Shown here piece by piece: positions 1-9,120 of a stretch of DNA of 64,000 bases. The position numbers and the translations under genes were made by a program. The notes below the pieces were generated by a model. That model saw only the letters and a program-made list of their open reading frames with translations, was not told where the DNA came from and searched no databases. This stretch comes from Caulobacteraceae bacterium (GTDB lineage: Bacteria > Pseudomonadota > Alphaproteobacteria > Caulobacterales > Caulobacteraceae): assembly GCA_947475845.1 (NCBI GenBank), contig CANJMO010000001.1, positions 62,001-126,000 on the forward strand. Reading direction: 5' to 3'. The first letter of the stretch is position 1, and every line of letters begins with the position of its first letter.

Positions 1-1285
1 ACAGCACCTTGACCGGGGCCCCGGTTTCGCGGGCGATCCAGGCGGCCTCGGCCATGTAGTCGTTCTGCAGCCGCCGGCCGAAGCCGCCGCCGCAGCGCAT
101 CATGTGAATCTTCACGTCGGCCGGGGCGACGCCCATCAGCTTGGCGACGATCTCGCGGCCCGGCTGCGGGTTCTGGGTCGGCGCCCAGATCTCGATCTTG
201 CCGTCCTTGACCTCGGCCGTGCAGTTCTGCGGCTCCAGATTGGCGTGCGACAGGAACGGGTAGGAGTAGGAGGCCTCGACCACCTTGGCGGCGCGGCCGA
301 TGGCGGCATCGGCGTCGCCGTCCTTGCGCAGGACCTTCTGGCCCTTCTGCGGCAGCAGCTTCGCGGCGTCGGCTGCGAACTGGACGCTGGAGCGGGCCGC
401 CACGGGACCTTCGTCCCACTCGACCACCAGTTTCTCGCGCGCCTTCTTGGCCCGCCACCAGCTGTCGGCGACGATGGCGACGCCGGCGGCCAGGCCGTTG
501 AACTCGTTATTTCCCTCGACGATGAAGGCCTTCTTGACGCCGGGCATGGCCAGGACCGCGTCGAGCTTGGCCGACTTCACCTTGCCGCCGTAGACCGGGC
601 ATTTGATGAAGGCGGCGTAGAGCATCCCCGGGCGCTGGGTGTCGATGCCGTAGATGGCTTCGCCCTTGACGATGCGCGGGCTGTCGATGCCGCGCACCGA
701 CTGGCCGATGATGGTGAAGTCCTTGGGGTTCTTCAGCGTCACGGTCTTCACGTCCGGCGCCGGGATCGTCGAGGCTTTCTTGGCCAGGGCGCCGTAGGTC
801 AGCTTGCGGCCGGTCGGGGTGTGGGTGACCACGCTCATGTGGGCCGAGCATTCGGCGGCCGGGACCTTCCAGGTGGTGGCGGCGGCCTCGATCAGCATCT
901 GCTTGCCGGCCGCGCCGACGCGGCGCAGCGGATCGTAGTTGACCGGGGTCGCGGTCGAGCCGCCGGCGACCTGTGAGCCGTATTTGGCCGGGTCGCTGAG
1001 GGCCTGCAGGATACGCACCTTCGACCAGTCGGCTTCCAGCTCCTCGGCGATGACCATGGGCAGCATGGTCTTGATGCCCTGGCCGCACTCGGGGTTCTTG
1101 CCGATGATGGTGATGATGCCGTCCGGCTCGATGCTGATGAAGGCGTTGAGGTCGGACGGAGCGGCGGCGGCGGCCACCGCGCCCTTGGCGGTCAGGCCCC
1201 AGCTGATGAAGAAGCCGCCGCCGGCGGCGGCCCCGCTCTTGAGCAGGGAGCGGCGGGTGGGGACGAAGGACGCGTCGTCAGCCAT
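1..1285 (-). CDS. Molybdopterin-binding large subunit of an isoquinoline 1-oxidoreductase-type dehydrogenase (C-terminus outside window)
   Basis: The first 428 residues of a xanthine-oxidase-family catalytic subunit are present, and the gene runs off the left edge. It begins with a twin-arginine-type leader (TRRSLLKSGAAAGG, about residues 10-23), so the protein is probably exported folded by Tat. The N-terminal domain reads like IorB-type aldehyde oxidases (ISIEPDGIITIIGKNPECGQGIKTMLP). Further in are GIDTQRPGMLYAAF and the molybdopterin-domain motif GGGFGRR near residue 405. It would hydroxylate an N-heterocycle or oxidise an aldehyde; the substrate cannot be told. Its start lies 4 nt after the stop of the [2Fe-2S] subunit gene, so the two form an operon. 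Such enzymes use the cytosine-dinucleotide molybdenum cofactor, which links it to the mocA-like gene at 40.7 kb. Confidence 0.93.
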   Translation of the reverse strand, partial: MADDASFVPTRRSLLKSGAAAGGGFFISWGLTAKGAVAAAAAPSDLNAFISIEPDGIITIIGKNPECGQGIKTMLPMVIAEELEADWSKVRILQALSDPAKYGSQVAGGSTATPVNYDPLRRVGAAGKQMLIEAAATTWKVPAAECSAHMSVVTHTPTGRKLTYGALAKKASTIPAPDVKTVTLKNPKDFTIIGQSVRGIDSPRIVKGEAIYGIDTQRPGMLYAAFIKCPVYGGKVKSAKLDAVLAMPGVKKAFIVEGNNEFNGLAAGVAIVADSWWRAKKAREKLVVEWDEGPVAARSSVQFAADAAKLLPQKGQKVLRKDGDADAAIGRAAKVVEASYSYPFLSHANLEPQNCTAEVKDGKIEIWAPTQNPQPGREIVAKLMGVAPADVKIHMMRCGGGFGRRLQNDYMAEAAWIARETGAPVKVL

Positions 1286-1289
1286 GGTC

Positions 1290-1820
1290 TCAGCCCTTCG
1301 CCGGAGTGGATGCAGCCGCGGACGCCAGCACCTGCTGCGGGGCCGGCGCGGCGCCCAGGGGCGTGTCGATGCCGGCGGCCTGGCGGATGGCGGTGCGGAT
1401 GCGCGTGTAGCAGGCGCAGCGGCAGATGTTGCCGGTCATGGCGCTCTCGATCTGCTCGTCGCTGGGCTTGGGCGTCTTGGACAGCAGGGAGGTGGCCGAC
1501 ATGATCTGGCCGGCCTGGCAGTAGCCGCACTGCATGACGTCGTGGTCGATCCAGGCCTTCTGCACCGTGGCCCCGAGGGTGGTCTCGGCCATGCCCTCGA
1601 TGGTGGTGACCGCCTTGGTCCCGACCCGGGAAATCTGCGTCTGGCAGGAGCGCACCGCGACCCCGTCCAGATGCACGGTGCAGGCCCCGCACAGGCCCGC
1701 GCCGCAGCCGAACTTGGTGCCGACCATGCCCAGCGTATCGCGCAGGACCCACAGCAGCGGGGTGTCGGCCTCGACATCCGCCGTATGCGCCTTGCCGTTG
1801 ACCTTGATCGTATAGGCCAT
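1290..1820 (-). CDS. [2Fe-2S] small subunit of the isoquinoline 1-oxidoreductase-type dehydrogenase
   Basis: This 176-residue protein is the electron-transfer partner of the large subunit just downstream. The N-terminal plant-ferredoxin-like domain holds [10 protein letters not shown] (about residues 39-48) plus a fourth Cys in VRSCQ (about residue 59). The C-terminal helical domain holds CGYCQAGQ (about 98-105) and the CRC motif (NICRCAC, about 132-138) of the second cluster. Length and motif order match the IorA/CoxS family. A short Ala/Pro-rich tail follows the second domain. It is the first gene of a two-gene minus-strand operon, with a 212-bp intergenic region upstream. IorA-type subunits pass electrons to an external acceptor such as a cytochrome rather than to NAD. 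Confidence 0.94.
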   Translation of the reverse strand: MAYTIKVNGKAHTADVEADTPLLWVLRDTLGMVGTKFGCGAGLCGACTVHLDGVAVRSCQTQISRVGTKAVTTIEGMAETTLGATVQKAWIDHDVMQCGYCQAGQIMSATSLLSKTPKPSDEQIESAMTGNICRCACYTRIRTAIRQAAGIDTPLGAAPAPQQVLASAAASTPAKG

Positions 1821-2032
1821 GACGTTTCCTCGGTTTTCGGATCGAACCCTGAAGGCAGTATACAGCGGCAGCGAGCACTGTCACGCCTGTCTCCACTGGA
1901 TGTGAGGTCAAGGCCCAGGTGTTCGTCCAGTATTCGAACCGCTATATTTCATCGGATACGATCTTGATCGAACCCGATGGGCTGGTGCGATCGCGGCTTC
2001 CGCCGCCCGCTGAAGCACGCTAGCTTTTGGCC
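1821..2032. promoter_or_regulatory. Divergent intergenic region with a repeated 10-mer
   Basis: This 212-bp gap separates the divergently transcribed dehydrogenase operon (minus) and a small membrane-anchored protein gene (plus), so it must hold both promoters. The 10-mer GATCGAACCC occurs twice in direct orientation, at 1840-1849 and 1966-1975, flanking most of the gap. A related TTCGAACC lies at 1933-1940. The copies could be operator half-sites, but no regulator gene is adjacent. I see no convincing -35/-10 pair. Confidence 0.3.
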
Positions 2033-2434
2033 ATGGGCGGCATTCAAAAATCTCTCCTGGTGACGGTGGCGGCGATCCTCGGCTTTTGCGCCGTGGCCGG
2101 ATTCGCCATGGGCCTGACCTCGACCTTCTCGCGCAAGGTGGCGACGGGCGACGATGACGAGACCCCGATCGCCGCCAATCTGCCGCCGGGCGTGGTGATC
2201 AAGGACGCTCAGGCCCTCGCGCCGCCTCCGCCGCCGGTTCCCGTCGCGCCCAAACCCAAGGCCGACGCTCTGGCCGTGGCAGCGTCCGACACGCCGCCGT
2301 CCAGCGCCCCCGCGGCCGTCAAGGCGGCGCCGGTCGCCGCGCCGCCGGAATCCGCGCCCGGCGCGCCGGCCAGCCTTGCCCCCGCGCCGATCCGCCCGCC
2401 CGCGCCCCTGCCGACGGACTTGCCGCCGACCTAG
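2033..2434 (+). CDS. Small membrane-anchored Pro/Ala-rich protein of unknown function
   Basis: This 133-residue protein has one hydrophobic segment near the N-terminus (about residues 6-28, rich in Leu, Val, Ala and Gly), followed by a low-complexity tail of Pro, Ala and Lys with a run of five prolines. The layout suggests a single-pass protein with a periplasmic or linker-like tail. I recognise no domain. An in-frame TTG two codons upstream is possible, but the ATG is preferred; there is no clear Shine-Dalgarno for either. The stop codon overlaps the stop of the convergent cupin gene by 4 nt, which argues that both ends are real. Compositional bias makes this less certain than the neighbours. 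Confidence 0.55.
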   Translation: MGGIQKSLLVTVAAILGFCAVAGFAMGLTSTFSRKVATGDDDETPIAANLPPGVVIKDAQALAPPPPPVPVAPKPKADALAVAASDTPPSSAPAAVKAAPVAAPPESAPGAPASLAPAPIRPPAPLPTDLPPT

Positions 2435-2889
2435 TAGGGCGTGCCGTCCTTGTGCGTGTACTGGCGGCTGTGAGCCTCGGCCATCAGATCGATGTCGGGA
2501 TAGTCGGCGCCGTCCTTGCCCGGCATGCGTGAGCCGATCTCCAGCAGCACGGCCTCGGTATCGGTGCGGTTCTGCAGGTGGTGGCCGTCCTGTTCGCCGC
2601 CCTTGAAGCCCGCGCAGTCGCCCGCGCGCAGGATTTCCTCGCCGGCGTCGGTGACCAGCACCACCTCGCCCTCCACCACCCAGACGAACTCGTCCTCGGC
2701 GGTGTGCCAGTGGCGCTGGCTGGTCCATTGGCCGGGCGGCAGGCGCATCAGGTTGACGCCGAACTGGGTCATGCCCGCCGCGTCGCCCAGCTTCCAGCGC
2801 TTGCGATCCTTGCACATGGCGTCGAACGGCGGCGGATAGGCGGTGCCGAAGCGGGTCGGGGCTGCGGCGATATCAATTTTCTTGCCCAT
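2431..2889 (-). CDS. Single-domain cupin protein
   Basis: This 152-residue protein has one cupin barrel. The metal-binding first motif is visible as the HWHTAEDEFVWVVEGE region (about residues 60-75) and the second as AGDCAGFKGGEQDGHHL (about 91-107). The His and Glu residues are those that bind a divalent metal in cupins. The start at 2889 is set by a good AAAGGAG Shine-Dalgarno 7 nt upstream; a longer reading frame beginning at 2922 lacks one. It is divergent from dapE with a 59-bp gap. The catalytic role is unknown; small cupins of this kind include isomerases, dioxygenases and sugar-binding proteins. Confidence 0.85.
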   Translation of the reverse strand: MGKKIDIAAAPTRFGTAYPPPFDAMCKDRKRWKLGDAAGMTQFGVNLMRLPPGQWTSQRHWHTAEDEFVWVVEGEVVLVTDAGEEILRAGDCAGFKGGEQDGHHLQNRTDTEAVLLEIGSRMPGKDGADYPDIDLMAEAHSRQYTHKDGTPY

Positions 2890-2948
2890 CTGGGTCTCCT
2901 TTGTCCCAAGTATTTGCAGCAACCGCCTTCGCGCGCTACTCGCGGTGT

Positions 2949-4097
2949 ATGGCTATCGACGTCCTCGACCTCGCCCGCGACCTGATCCGCCGCCCTTCGG
3001 TGACCCCGGCGGACGCCGGCGCCATGGACACGCTGCAGCGGGCGCTGGAGGGGCTGCGCTTTGCCTGCCGCCGGATGCGCTTCGGCGAGATCGAGAATCT
3101 GTACGCCCGGCGCGGGACCGCCTCGCCCAACCTCTGTTTCGCCGGCCACACCGATGTGGTGCCGGCGGGGGATGAGAGGGCCTGGACCTCCGGCCCTTTC
3201 GAGGCGGCGGTGGCCGATGGCCTGCTGATCGGGCGCGGTGCGGTGGACATGAAGGGCGCCATCGCCGCCTTCGTCGCCGCTGTGGCGGCGCTGGACCCGG
3301 CCAAGCAGACCGGCTCGCTCAGCTTCCTCATCACCGGCGACGAAGAGGGCGTGGCCCACGACGGCACCGGCAAGGTGGTCGCGGCCCTGATGGCCGAAGG
3401 CGAGCAGGTCGATCACTGCATCCTCGGCGAACCGACCTCCGCCCAGCGGTTCGGCGACCAGATCAAGGTCGGCCGCCGCGGCAGCTTCAACGCCCGCATC
3501 ACGGTGGAAGGCAAGCAGGGCCACGTCGCCTATCCCGACAAGGCCGCCAATCCGATCCCGGTGCTGGTGCGCCTGCTGGCCAAGCTAGGTGATCGGGTGC
3601 TGGACGAGGGCTTCCCGCGCTTCCCGGCGTCCAACCTGGAAGTCACCACCATCGACGTGGGCAACCCCACCACCAATCTGATCCCGGCCCGGGCGACGGC
3701 GCGGCTCAACATCCGTTTCAACCCGCACCACACCACCGACAGCCTGACCGCGTGGCTGGCGGGCGAATGCGAGGCGGTGGTGCTGGAGCAGGGCTTCTCC
3801 GGCCAGGTGTCGCTGGACCCCAGCCCCACCGGCAACAGCTTCATGACCGAGCCCGGCGCCTTCGTCGATGTGGTGACGGGCGCGGTGCAGGATGTCACCG
3901 GCCAAACCCCCGAATTGTCGACCACCGGCGGCATCTCCGACGCCCGTTTCATCCGCGCCCTGTGTCCGGTGATCGAGTTCGGACTGGTGGGCGCCACCAT
4001 GCATGCGGTTGACGAGCAGGTCACGGTCGACGAGCTTCGCGCGCTGCAGGCGGTCTACGGCCGTCTGATCGAGCGTTATTTCACCACCTTCGGCTAA
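2949..4097 (+). CDS. dapE: Succinyl-diaminopimelate desuccinylase
   Basis: This 382-residue M20-family zinc peptidase hydrolyses N-succinyl-LL-diaminopimelate in the lysine and peptidoglycan pathway. Visible landmarks are RRPSVTPADAG near the N-terminus, the zinc-binding FAGHTDVVPAGD (about residues 63-74), GRGAVDMKGAIAAF (about 96-109), the catalytic TGDEEG (about 131-136), the lid-domain GRRGSFNARITVEGKQGHVAYP, and STTGGISDARF near the C-terminus. The ATG at 2949 is chosen because family members begin just before the first helix; the frame stays open further upstream without similarity. The partner enzyme dapD lies at 6.6 kb on the other strand, so two succinylase-branch genes sit close together. 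Confidence 0.97.
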   Translation: MAIDVLDLARDLIRRPSVTPADAGAMDTLQRALEGLRFACRRMRFGEIENLYARRGTASPNLCFAGHTDVVPAGDERAWTSGPFEAAVADGLLIGRGAVDMKGAIAAFVAAVAALDPAKQTGSLSFLITGDEEGVAHDGTGKVVAALMAEGEQVDHCILGEPTSAQRFGDQIKVGRRGSFNARITVEGKQGHVAYPDKAANPIPVLVRLLAKLGDRVLDEGFPRFPASNLEVTTIDVGNPTTNLIPARATARLNIRFNPHHTTDSLTAWLAGECEAVVLEQGFSGQVSLDPSPTGNSFMTEPGAFVDVVTGAVQDVTGQTPELSTTGGISDARFIRALCPVIEFGLVGATMHAVDEQVTVDELRALQAVYGRLIERYFTTFG

Positions 4098-4109
4098 CGG
4101 GGAACACGA

Positions 4110-4583
4110 ATGTCCGACTACGGATCGCGCGGCAAACGGCGCATGGACAAGGGCGTGATGGTCGCCCTGGGCGTGGGCGGTCTGGTGATCGTCGGCGTGG
4201 TCGGCTCGATCGCCCTGGCCAGCAAGCGCAATACCGACGCCGGCTACGCGGCGTACGCGCAGAAGTACGGCGTGGGCGGCAAGCCCTGCCCAGAGGTCAA
4301 CCGCGCCGAGATGGCCGCCGACGGCCCCGACCCGACCCATGCGACCGACTACGGCGGCATGCACATCATGCGGGCCTTCGGCGATGTCGAGTGCAACGAG
4401 ATCGTGGTCAAGGGCCGGCTGAAGATCTGCCTGTTCTCTAGCCCAGGGTCGCTGTCGGCCCAGATCGGCGACAAGACGGTGCTGTACCTGCCCGGCCTGG
4501 GCCAGCCGGCTTCGGTGATGGTCGACGAGAAGAACAAGCTGAGCTGCGTCCTGGCCGTCAAGAAGCCGCTCTCGAGTTCCTAG
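4110..4583 (+). CDS. Small membrane-anchored protein of unknown function
   Basis: This 157-residue protein starts 12 nt after dapE and is probably cotranscribed with it. A short basic N-terminus (GKRRMDKG) is followed by one transmembrane helix (about residues 16-37), then a roughly 115-residue extracytoplasmic domain with three cysteines (GKPCPE, VECNE, LKICLF) and a fourth near the end (LSCVL). This suggests disulphides in the periplasm. I recognise no family. The C-terminal stop overlaps the convergent truA stop by 4 nt. Confidence 0.75.
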   Translation: MSDYGSRGKRRMDKGVMVALGVGGLVIVGVVGSIALASKRNTDAGYAAYAQKYGVGGKPCPEVNRAEMAADGPDPTHATDYGGMHIMRAFGDVECNEIVVKGRLKICLFSSPGSLSAQIGDKTVLYLPGLGQPASVMVDEKNKLSCVLAVKKPLSSS

Positions 4584-5317
4584 TACTCCACCCGGGTCAG
4601 GTAGAGCCCCTCCGCCGGGGCGACCTGGCCGCAGCGGGCGCGGTCGGCGGCTTCGAGCGCCGCCTGCAGGTCGTCGGCGGTCCAGCGCCCGACGCCGACC
4701 TCCGCCAGGGAGCCGGTCATCGAGCGCACCTGACGGTGCAGGAACGAGCGGGCGGCGAACTCCAGCACGATCTGCTCGCCCTCGCGGCGGACCTGCGCGA
4801 AATCCAGGGTCTTCATCGGCGAGTTGGCCTGGCAGCGGGCGTCGCGGAAGGTGGTGAAGTCGTGCAGGCCCAGCAGCCGCTGGGCGGCGTCGTGCATGGC
4901 CTGGGCGTCCAGCGGCTGCTTCACATGCCAGACGCGGTTCTGCTCCAGGGCCGGGGGGGGGCGCCGGTTGAGGATGCGGTAGATGTAGCGCCGACCGATG
5001 GCCGAGAAGCGGGCGTGGAAGTCACCCACGGCCACCGAGGCCTCGATCACCGCGATCGGTTCGGGCATCAGGTGGGCGTTGACCGCGTCGCGCACGGTGT
5101 CGGGCTTCCACACCTTGTCGACCTCGAAGTGGACGACCTGGCCGGTAGCGTGGACGCCGGAGTCGGTGCGTCCGGCGCAATGCACCCGGGCCGGCTCGCC
5201 GCAGAAGGCCTCTACGGCGCGCTCAAGCGAAGTCTGCACAGAGGGTTGCCCGGCCTGCGCCTGGAAGCCGTTGTACGGGCTGCCGTCATATTCGATCAGG
5301 AGTCTGTAGCGCGGCAT
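4580..5317 (-). CDS. truA: tRNA pseudouridine(38-40) synthase TruA
   Basis: This 245-residue protein isomerises uridines 38-40 in the anticodon arm of tRNAs. The N-terminal [21 protein letters not shown] is the family signature, and the catalytic aspartate lies in [13 protein letters not shown] (about residues 50-62). [11 protein letters not shown] and the VEY-type C-terminus complete a normal-length TruA. Its ATG shares one base with the fmt stop codon (TGATG), so the two genes are translationally coupled, as is common for fmt-truA in alphaproteobacteria. Confidence 0.97.
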   Translation of the reverse strand: MPRYRLLIEYDGSPYNGFQAQAGQPSVQTSLERAVEAFCGEPARVHCAGRTDSGVHATGQVVHFEVDKVWKPDTVRDAVNAHLMPEPIAVIEASVAVGDFHARFSAIGRRYIYRILNRRPPPALEQNRVWHVKQPLDAQAMHDAAQRLLGLHDFTTFRDARCQANSPMKTLDFAQVRREGEQIVLEFAARSFLHRQVRSMTGSLAEVGVGRWTADDLQAALEAADRARCGQVAPAEGLYLTRVEY

Positions 5318-6243
5318 CAGTCGAGCTTCGCGCCGCGGGTCAGGGGGAAGCCGCGCAGGAAGGTCTCGGCGTCCTGAGCGCCGCGCCCCTCGCGCTGGAC
5401 GGTGAGCAGGCGCACGGCGCCCGAGCCGCAGGCGATCAAGAGGTCGTTGTCGAGGACGGCGCCGGGGGCGCCGGAGCCGTCGTCCAGTTGAGACAGCAGA
5501 GCTTTCACGCGCACCGGGCCCTTGTCGGACGGGGCCTCGAACCAGGCGCCGGGGAAGGGCGACAGGCCCCTGATCTTGCGGTCGACCTCTTCGGCCCGCG
5601 CGCTCCAGTCGATGCGCGCTTCGGCCGGCTTGATCTTCCTGGCGTAGGTCGCGCCTTCCTCGGACTGCGGGGTCAGGGTGACGCCGCCGCGCTCGATGGC
5701 GGCGAGGGCGCGGGGCAGCAGATGGGCGCCGATGGCGGACAGGCGGTCGTGCATGGTCCCGGCGGTGTCGAGCGGGCCGATGCGGACGGTTTCCGACAGG
5801 ACGACAGGGCCTTCGTCGAGACCCTCGGTCATCTTCATCACCTGGGCGGCGGTGACGCTGTCGCCGGCCATCACCGCGCGCTGGATCGGGGCGGCGCCGC
5901 GCCAGCGGGGCAAGAGCGAGGCGTGCAGGTTGAACGAGCCCAGGCGCGGGGCGTCGAGCATGGCGGCGGGCAGGATCTGGCCGTAGGCGACGACGACGGC
6001 GGCGTCGAGGTCGAGCGCCTGGAAGGCGGCGATGGCGTCGGGGTCGCGCATCGAGGCGGGCGTCCTGACCTCCAGGCCCAGGCTCTGGGCGAAGGCCTGC
6101 ACCGGCGACGGACGCACCTCTTGGCCCCGGCCGCGCGGGGCGGGCGGCTGGGCGTAGACCGCCGCGATCTCGTGGCCGGCGGCGGCCAGTTCGGCCAGGG
6201 CGGGCACGGCGAAGTCAGGGGTGCCGAGGAAGGCGATGCGCAT
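5317..6243 (-). CDS. fmt: Methionyl-tRNA formyltransferase
   Basis: This 308-residue protein formylates the initiator Met-tRNA with 10-formyl-THF. It begins [16 protein letters not shown], has the folate-binding and catalytic region [20 protein letters not shown] (about residues 107-126), then MTEGLDEGP, and an OB-like C-terminal domain with [11 protein letters not shown]. It is coupled to truA by a one-base overlap. The peptide deformylase gene def, often directly upstream of fmt, is not here: the next gene upstream is a divergent lipoprotein gene 78 bp away. Confidence 0.97.
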   Translation of the reverse strand: MRIAFLGTPDFAVPALAELAAAGHEIAAVYAQPPAPRGRGQEVRPSPVQAFAQSLGLEVRTPASMRDPDAIAAFQALDLDAAVVVAYGQILPAAMLDAPRLGSFNLHASLLPRWRGAAPIQRAVMAGDSVTAAQVMKMTEGLDEGPVVLSETVRIGPLDTAGTMHDRLSAIGAHLLPRALAAIERGGVTLTPQSEEGATYARKIKPAEARIDWSARAEEVDRKIRGLSPFPGAWFEAPSDKGPVRVKALLSQLDDGSGAPGAVLDNDLLIACGSGAVRLLTVQREGRGAQDAETFLRGFPLTRGAKLD

Positions 6244-6321
6244 GAGGGCGGTTTAGCGGGCGTGGGAACGGCGGTCTACGCCAGCCGTTGTGAGAGCAGC
6301 CCAGATTCCGGAACCCCAGCC

Positions 6322-6645
6322 ATGCGCGCCTCTGCCCTGATCTCCGTTTCCGCCCTGACCCTCGCCGCCTGCGACAAGGGATCGTCCGCCGACCAGCACC
6401 TGAAAGCGGCCGGCGAGAACGCCAAGGCGGCTGTGTCTGACGTGGGCAAGGCGATCGAGGCGTCCGGCGTCGAGGTCAAGCAGGCGGGCGCCAAGATCGG
6501 CGACGGCATCAAGGACGCCGGCGACAAGGCCGCGCCCAGCCTCAAGGCGGCGGGCAACGACATCAAGGAAGCGGCGCACAAGGCCGGCAACGAGATCAAG
6601 GCCTCGGCTCACGACGCCAAGGAAGACCTCAAGTCCAAGGACTAA
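6322..6645 (+). CDS. Small Ala/Lys-rich amphipathic-helix lipoprotein
   Basis: This 107-residue protein has a short lipoprotein signal ending in LTLAAC (Cys17, the lipidation site), so it should be anchored to the inner or outer membrane. The mature part is almost wholly helix-forming, made of loosely repeated 11-residue units of the type GxxIKxAGxxA, such as [24 protein letters not shown] and [11 protein letters not shown]. These resemble the amphipathic repeats of LEA-like or apolipoprotein-like proteins. The frame is open far upstream but only this part is protein-like, and the ATG at 6322 gives the signal peptide. Function is unknown; stress-related membrane or periplasmic binding is a guess. 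Its end overlaps dapD convergently by 4 nt. Confidence 0.8.
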   Translation: MRASALISVSALTLAACDKGSSADQHLKAAGENAKAAVSDVGKAIEASGVEVKQAGAKIGDGIKDAGDKAAPSLKAAGNDIKEAAHKAGNEIKASAHDAKEDLKSKD

Positions 6646-7466
6646 TCGCGCAGCAATTCGTTGGGCGAGGTTTTGGACCGCGTCTGGGCATCCACGCGCT
6701 TGACGATCACCGCGCAATAGAGCCCCGGCCCGCCTTTGGGGTCGGGCAGGTTGCCGGGCACCACCACCGAATAGGGCGGCACCTTGCCGATGAAGATCTC
6801 GCCGGTGGCGCGCTCGACGATCTTGGTCGAGGCGCTGATGAACACGCCCATCGACAGCACGCTGCCCTGGCCGACGATGACGCCCTCGACCACTTCGGAG
6901 CGCGCGCCGATGAAGCAGTCGTCCTCGATGATGGTCGGGTTGGCCTGCAGCGGCTCCAGCACCCCGCCGATGCCGACGCCACCGCTAAGGTGCACGTTCT
7001 TGCCGATCTGGGCGCAGGAGCCGACGGTGGCCCAGGTGTCGACCATAGTCCCCTCGCCGACGTAGCCGCCGATGTTGACGAAGGACGGCATCAGGATCGC
7101 ATTGCGGCCGATGAAGGCGCCCTTGCGCACCATGGCGCCCGGCACGGCGCGGAAGCCCGCCGCCTCGAATTCGGCCTGGCCCCAGCCGGTGAACTTGGTG
7201 GCGACCTTGTCGAACCAGGGCCCGGCGCCGCCATTGTCGTCGCCCATGACGCTGTTGGCGTTGAGGCGGAAGGACAGCAGCACGGCCTTCTTCAGCCACT
7301 GGTTGACGATCCATCCGTCCCCGGACGGTTCGGCCACGCGGGCGGCGCCGGCGTCGAGCAAAGCGAGGGCGGCGTCGACCGCATCGCGCACGGCGCCGGT
7401 GGTCTTGGCGTTGACGCCGTCGCGGGCGTCCCAGGCGGCTTCGATAGTGGATTGAAGGTCGCTCAT
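6642..7466 (-). CDS. dapD: 2,3,4,5-tetrahydropyridine-2,6-dicarboxylate N-succinyltransferase
   Basis: This 274-residue enzyme makes N-succinyl-2-amino-6-oxopimelate from tetrahydrodipicolinate and succinyl-CoA in the lysine/DAP pathway. The N-terminal helical part is followed by the left-handed beta-helix, visible as hexapeptide repeats ([27 protein letters not shown] and onward to about residue 235). [15 protein letters not shown] and [16 protein letters not shown] are typical of DapD. Its ATG overlaps the stop of the HAD phosphatase gene by 4 nt (ATGA), forming an argB-HAD-dapD operon. Confidence 0.97.
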   Translation of the reverse strand: MSDLQSTIEAAWDARDGVNAKTTGAVRDAVDAALALLDAGAARVAEPSGDGWIVNQWLKKAVLLSFRLNANSVMGDDNGGAGPWFDKVATKFTGWGQAEFEAAGFRAVPGAMVRKGAFIGRNAILMPSFVNIGGYVGEGTMVDTWATVGSCAQIGKNVHLSGGVGIGGVLEPLQANPTIIEDDCFIGARSEVVEGVIVGQGSVLSMGVFISASTKIVERATGEIFIGKVPPYSVVVPGNLPDPKGGPGLYCAVIVKRVDAQTRSKTSPNELLRD

Positions 7467-8143
7467 CGGGCGGTCTCCTGGACGAGTGCGGTGCTGAGGA
7501 AGTCCGCGAGATCGGCGGTCTTGTGGTGGACGAAGGGGTGGTCGGAGGCCAGGGCGTGCGGGCCGACCAAGACGGTGGTCATGCCGAGGTCGTGGGCGGG
7601 GGCCAGGTTGCGGGCGCTGTCTTCGAAGAAGGCGGTGACCTTGGGATCGACGTCGTGCGCCTGCATCATCAGTTCGAAGGTGCGCGGATGCGGCTTGGGG
7701 ATGTAGTCGGCCAGGGCGATGTGGAAGGTCGCCTCGAACAGGTCGTCCAGCTCCAGCTTCCGCAGCACCCGCTCGGCGTGGTTCTTGTCGCCGTTGGTGA
7801 ACACCAGCCGCCGCCCGGGCAAGGCCTTGATGGCCGCGCGCAGCACCGGGTCGGGATGCAGGCTGGCCATGGAGACGTCGTGCACCTCGTCGAGGAAGGC
7901 CTCGGGATTGACCCCATGGTTGGCGATCAGGCCGGCCAGGGTGGTGCCGTGCTCGTTCAGGTACCGCTTCTGCAGGGCATAGGCGTCGGCCCGCGATAGG
8001 CCCGCCTCGCGCGACACGAACTCGGTCATGCGCCCCTCGATCAGGCTCATGAACTCGGCCTCGATCGGGTAGAGGGTGTTGTCGAGGTCGAACAGCCAGA
8101 GGTCGATGTGGCGCAGGTCTGCGCCGGTCCTGGCGGTGGTCAT
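7463..8143 (-). CDS. Pyrimidine 5'-nucleotidase, HAD superfamily
   Basis: This 226-residue HAD phosphatase shows all four motifs: [10 protein letters not shown] (motif I, about residues 18-27), VFTNGDKNH (motif II, about 114-122), the lysine in [11 protein letters not shown] (motif III) and [17 protein letters not shown] (motif IV, about 171-187). DNTLYP together with an alpha-helical cap is typical of the SDT1/PhoE-like pyrimidine 5'-nucleotidase subfamily. It sits between argB and dapD with 4-nt overlaps on both sides, so it is cotranscribed with amino-acid biosynthesis genes. A role in nucleotide housecleaning is likely; the exact substrate is inferred from the subfamily only. Confidence 0.9.
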   Translation of the reverse strand: MTTARTGADLRHIDLWLFDLDNTLYPIEAEFMSLIEGRMTEFVSREAGLSRADAYALQKRYLNEHGTTLAGLIANHGVNPEAFLDEVHDVSMASLHPDPVLRAAIKALPGRRLVFTNGDKNHAERVLRKLELDDLFEATFHIALADYIPKPHPRTFELMMQAHDVDPKVTAFFEDSARNLAPAHDLGMTTVLVGPHALASDHPFVHHKTADLADFLSTALVQETAR

Positions 8144-9057
8144 GCGCAGATCAGCGTGCCGGCGCCGGTGTGGGTGAACAGCTCGGCCAGCATGGCGTGC
8201 GGCTGGCGCCCGTCCAGGATGACCACGGCCTCGACCCCGACCTGGACCGCGGCGATGGCGGTCTCCAGCTTGGGGATCATGCCGCCGGTGGCCACGCCGG
8301 TGGCGATGGCCTCGATGGCCTGGGCCACGTTCATGCTGCGGATCAGCTCGCCGTTCTTGTCCAGTACGCCCTTCACGTCGGTCAGCAGCAGCATGCGCTT
8401 GGCTTTCAGCGCCCCGGCCAAGGCGCCGGCCACGGTGTCGGCGTTGATATTATAGGTCTCGCCGGCGTCCGACACGCCGATCGGCGCCACCACCGGCACA
8501 TAGTCCTCGGTGGCGTGGATCAGGGCGTGGATGATCTGCGGGTCGATGTGGCGCGGCTCGCCGACGAAGCCGAGGTCGATGATCTCCTCCAGCCCGGTGT
8601 CGGGGTCGCGCTTGACCTTCTGCGCCTTGTCCACGGTGATCAGCCGGGCGTCCTTGCCCGACAGGCCCACGCCGCGCACGTCGGCCTCGGCGCCGGCCTG
8701 ATTGATGAAGTTGACGATCTCCTTGTTGATCGCCCCCGACAGCACCATTTCGGCTACCTCCATGGTCGGGGCGTCGGTCACGCGCAGGCCGTCGATGAAG
8801 GTCGACTCGACGCCGGCCTTCTTGAGCATGCGGCTGATCTGCGGGCCGCCGCCGTGGACGATCACCGGGTGCACGCCCAGCAGCTTGAGCAGCACGCTGT
8901 CGGCGGCGAACAGGCGCGCGACCTCGTCCTCGCCCATGGCGTGGCCGCCGTACTTGATGACCACGACTTCGCGGTCGTAGCGCTGGATGAAGGGCAGGGC
9001 CTCGGCCAGGGTCTTGGCCGTCGCCCAGCCGCCGTCTTCGCGGGGGGTGTCAGTCAT
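8140..9057 (-). CDS. argB: Acetylglutamate kinase
   Basis: This 305-residue enzyme phosphorylates N-acetyl-L-glutamate in arginine biosynthesis. Visible are [11 protein letters not shown] (about residues 32-42), [14 protein letters not shown] (about 64-77), the NAG-binding FIDGLRVTD, and the C-terminal [14 protein letters not shown]. The length and an N-terminal extension before the first strand fit the arginine-inhibited hexameric type, though feedback inhibition is an inference. It heads a short operon with the HAD phosphatase and dapD; a 63-bp gap separates it from yihA upstream. Confidence 0.97.
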   Translation of the reverse strand: MTDTPREDGGWATAKTLAEALPFIQRYDREVVVIKYGGHAMGEDEVARLFAADSVLLKLLGVHPVIVHGGGPQISRMLKKAGVESTFIDGLRVTDAPTMEVAEMVLSGAINKEIVNFINQAGAEADVRGVGLSGKDARLITVDKAQKVKRDPDTGLEEIIDLGFVGEPRHIDPQIIHALIHATEDYVPVVAPIGVSDAGETYNINADTVAGALAGALKAKRMLLLTDVKGVLDKNGELIRSMNVAQAIEAIATGVATGGMIPKLETAIAAVQVGVEAVVILDGRQPHAMLAELFTHTGAGTLICA

Positions 9058-9120
9058 GATCGCGGTCTTTCGGCCAGAGCGGGATGCGCGGGCTGGGATT
9101 AGCCGGGACGGGGCGGTTTG

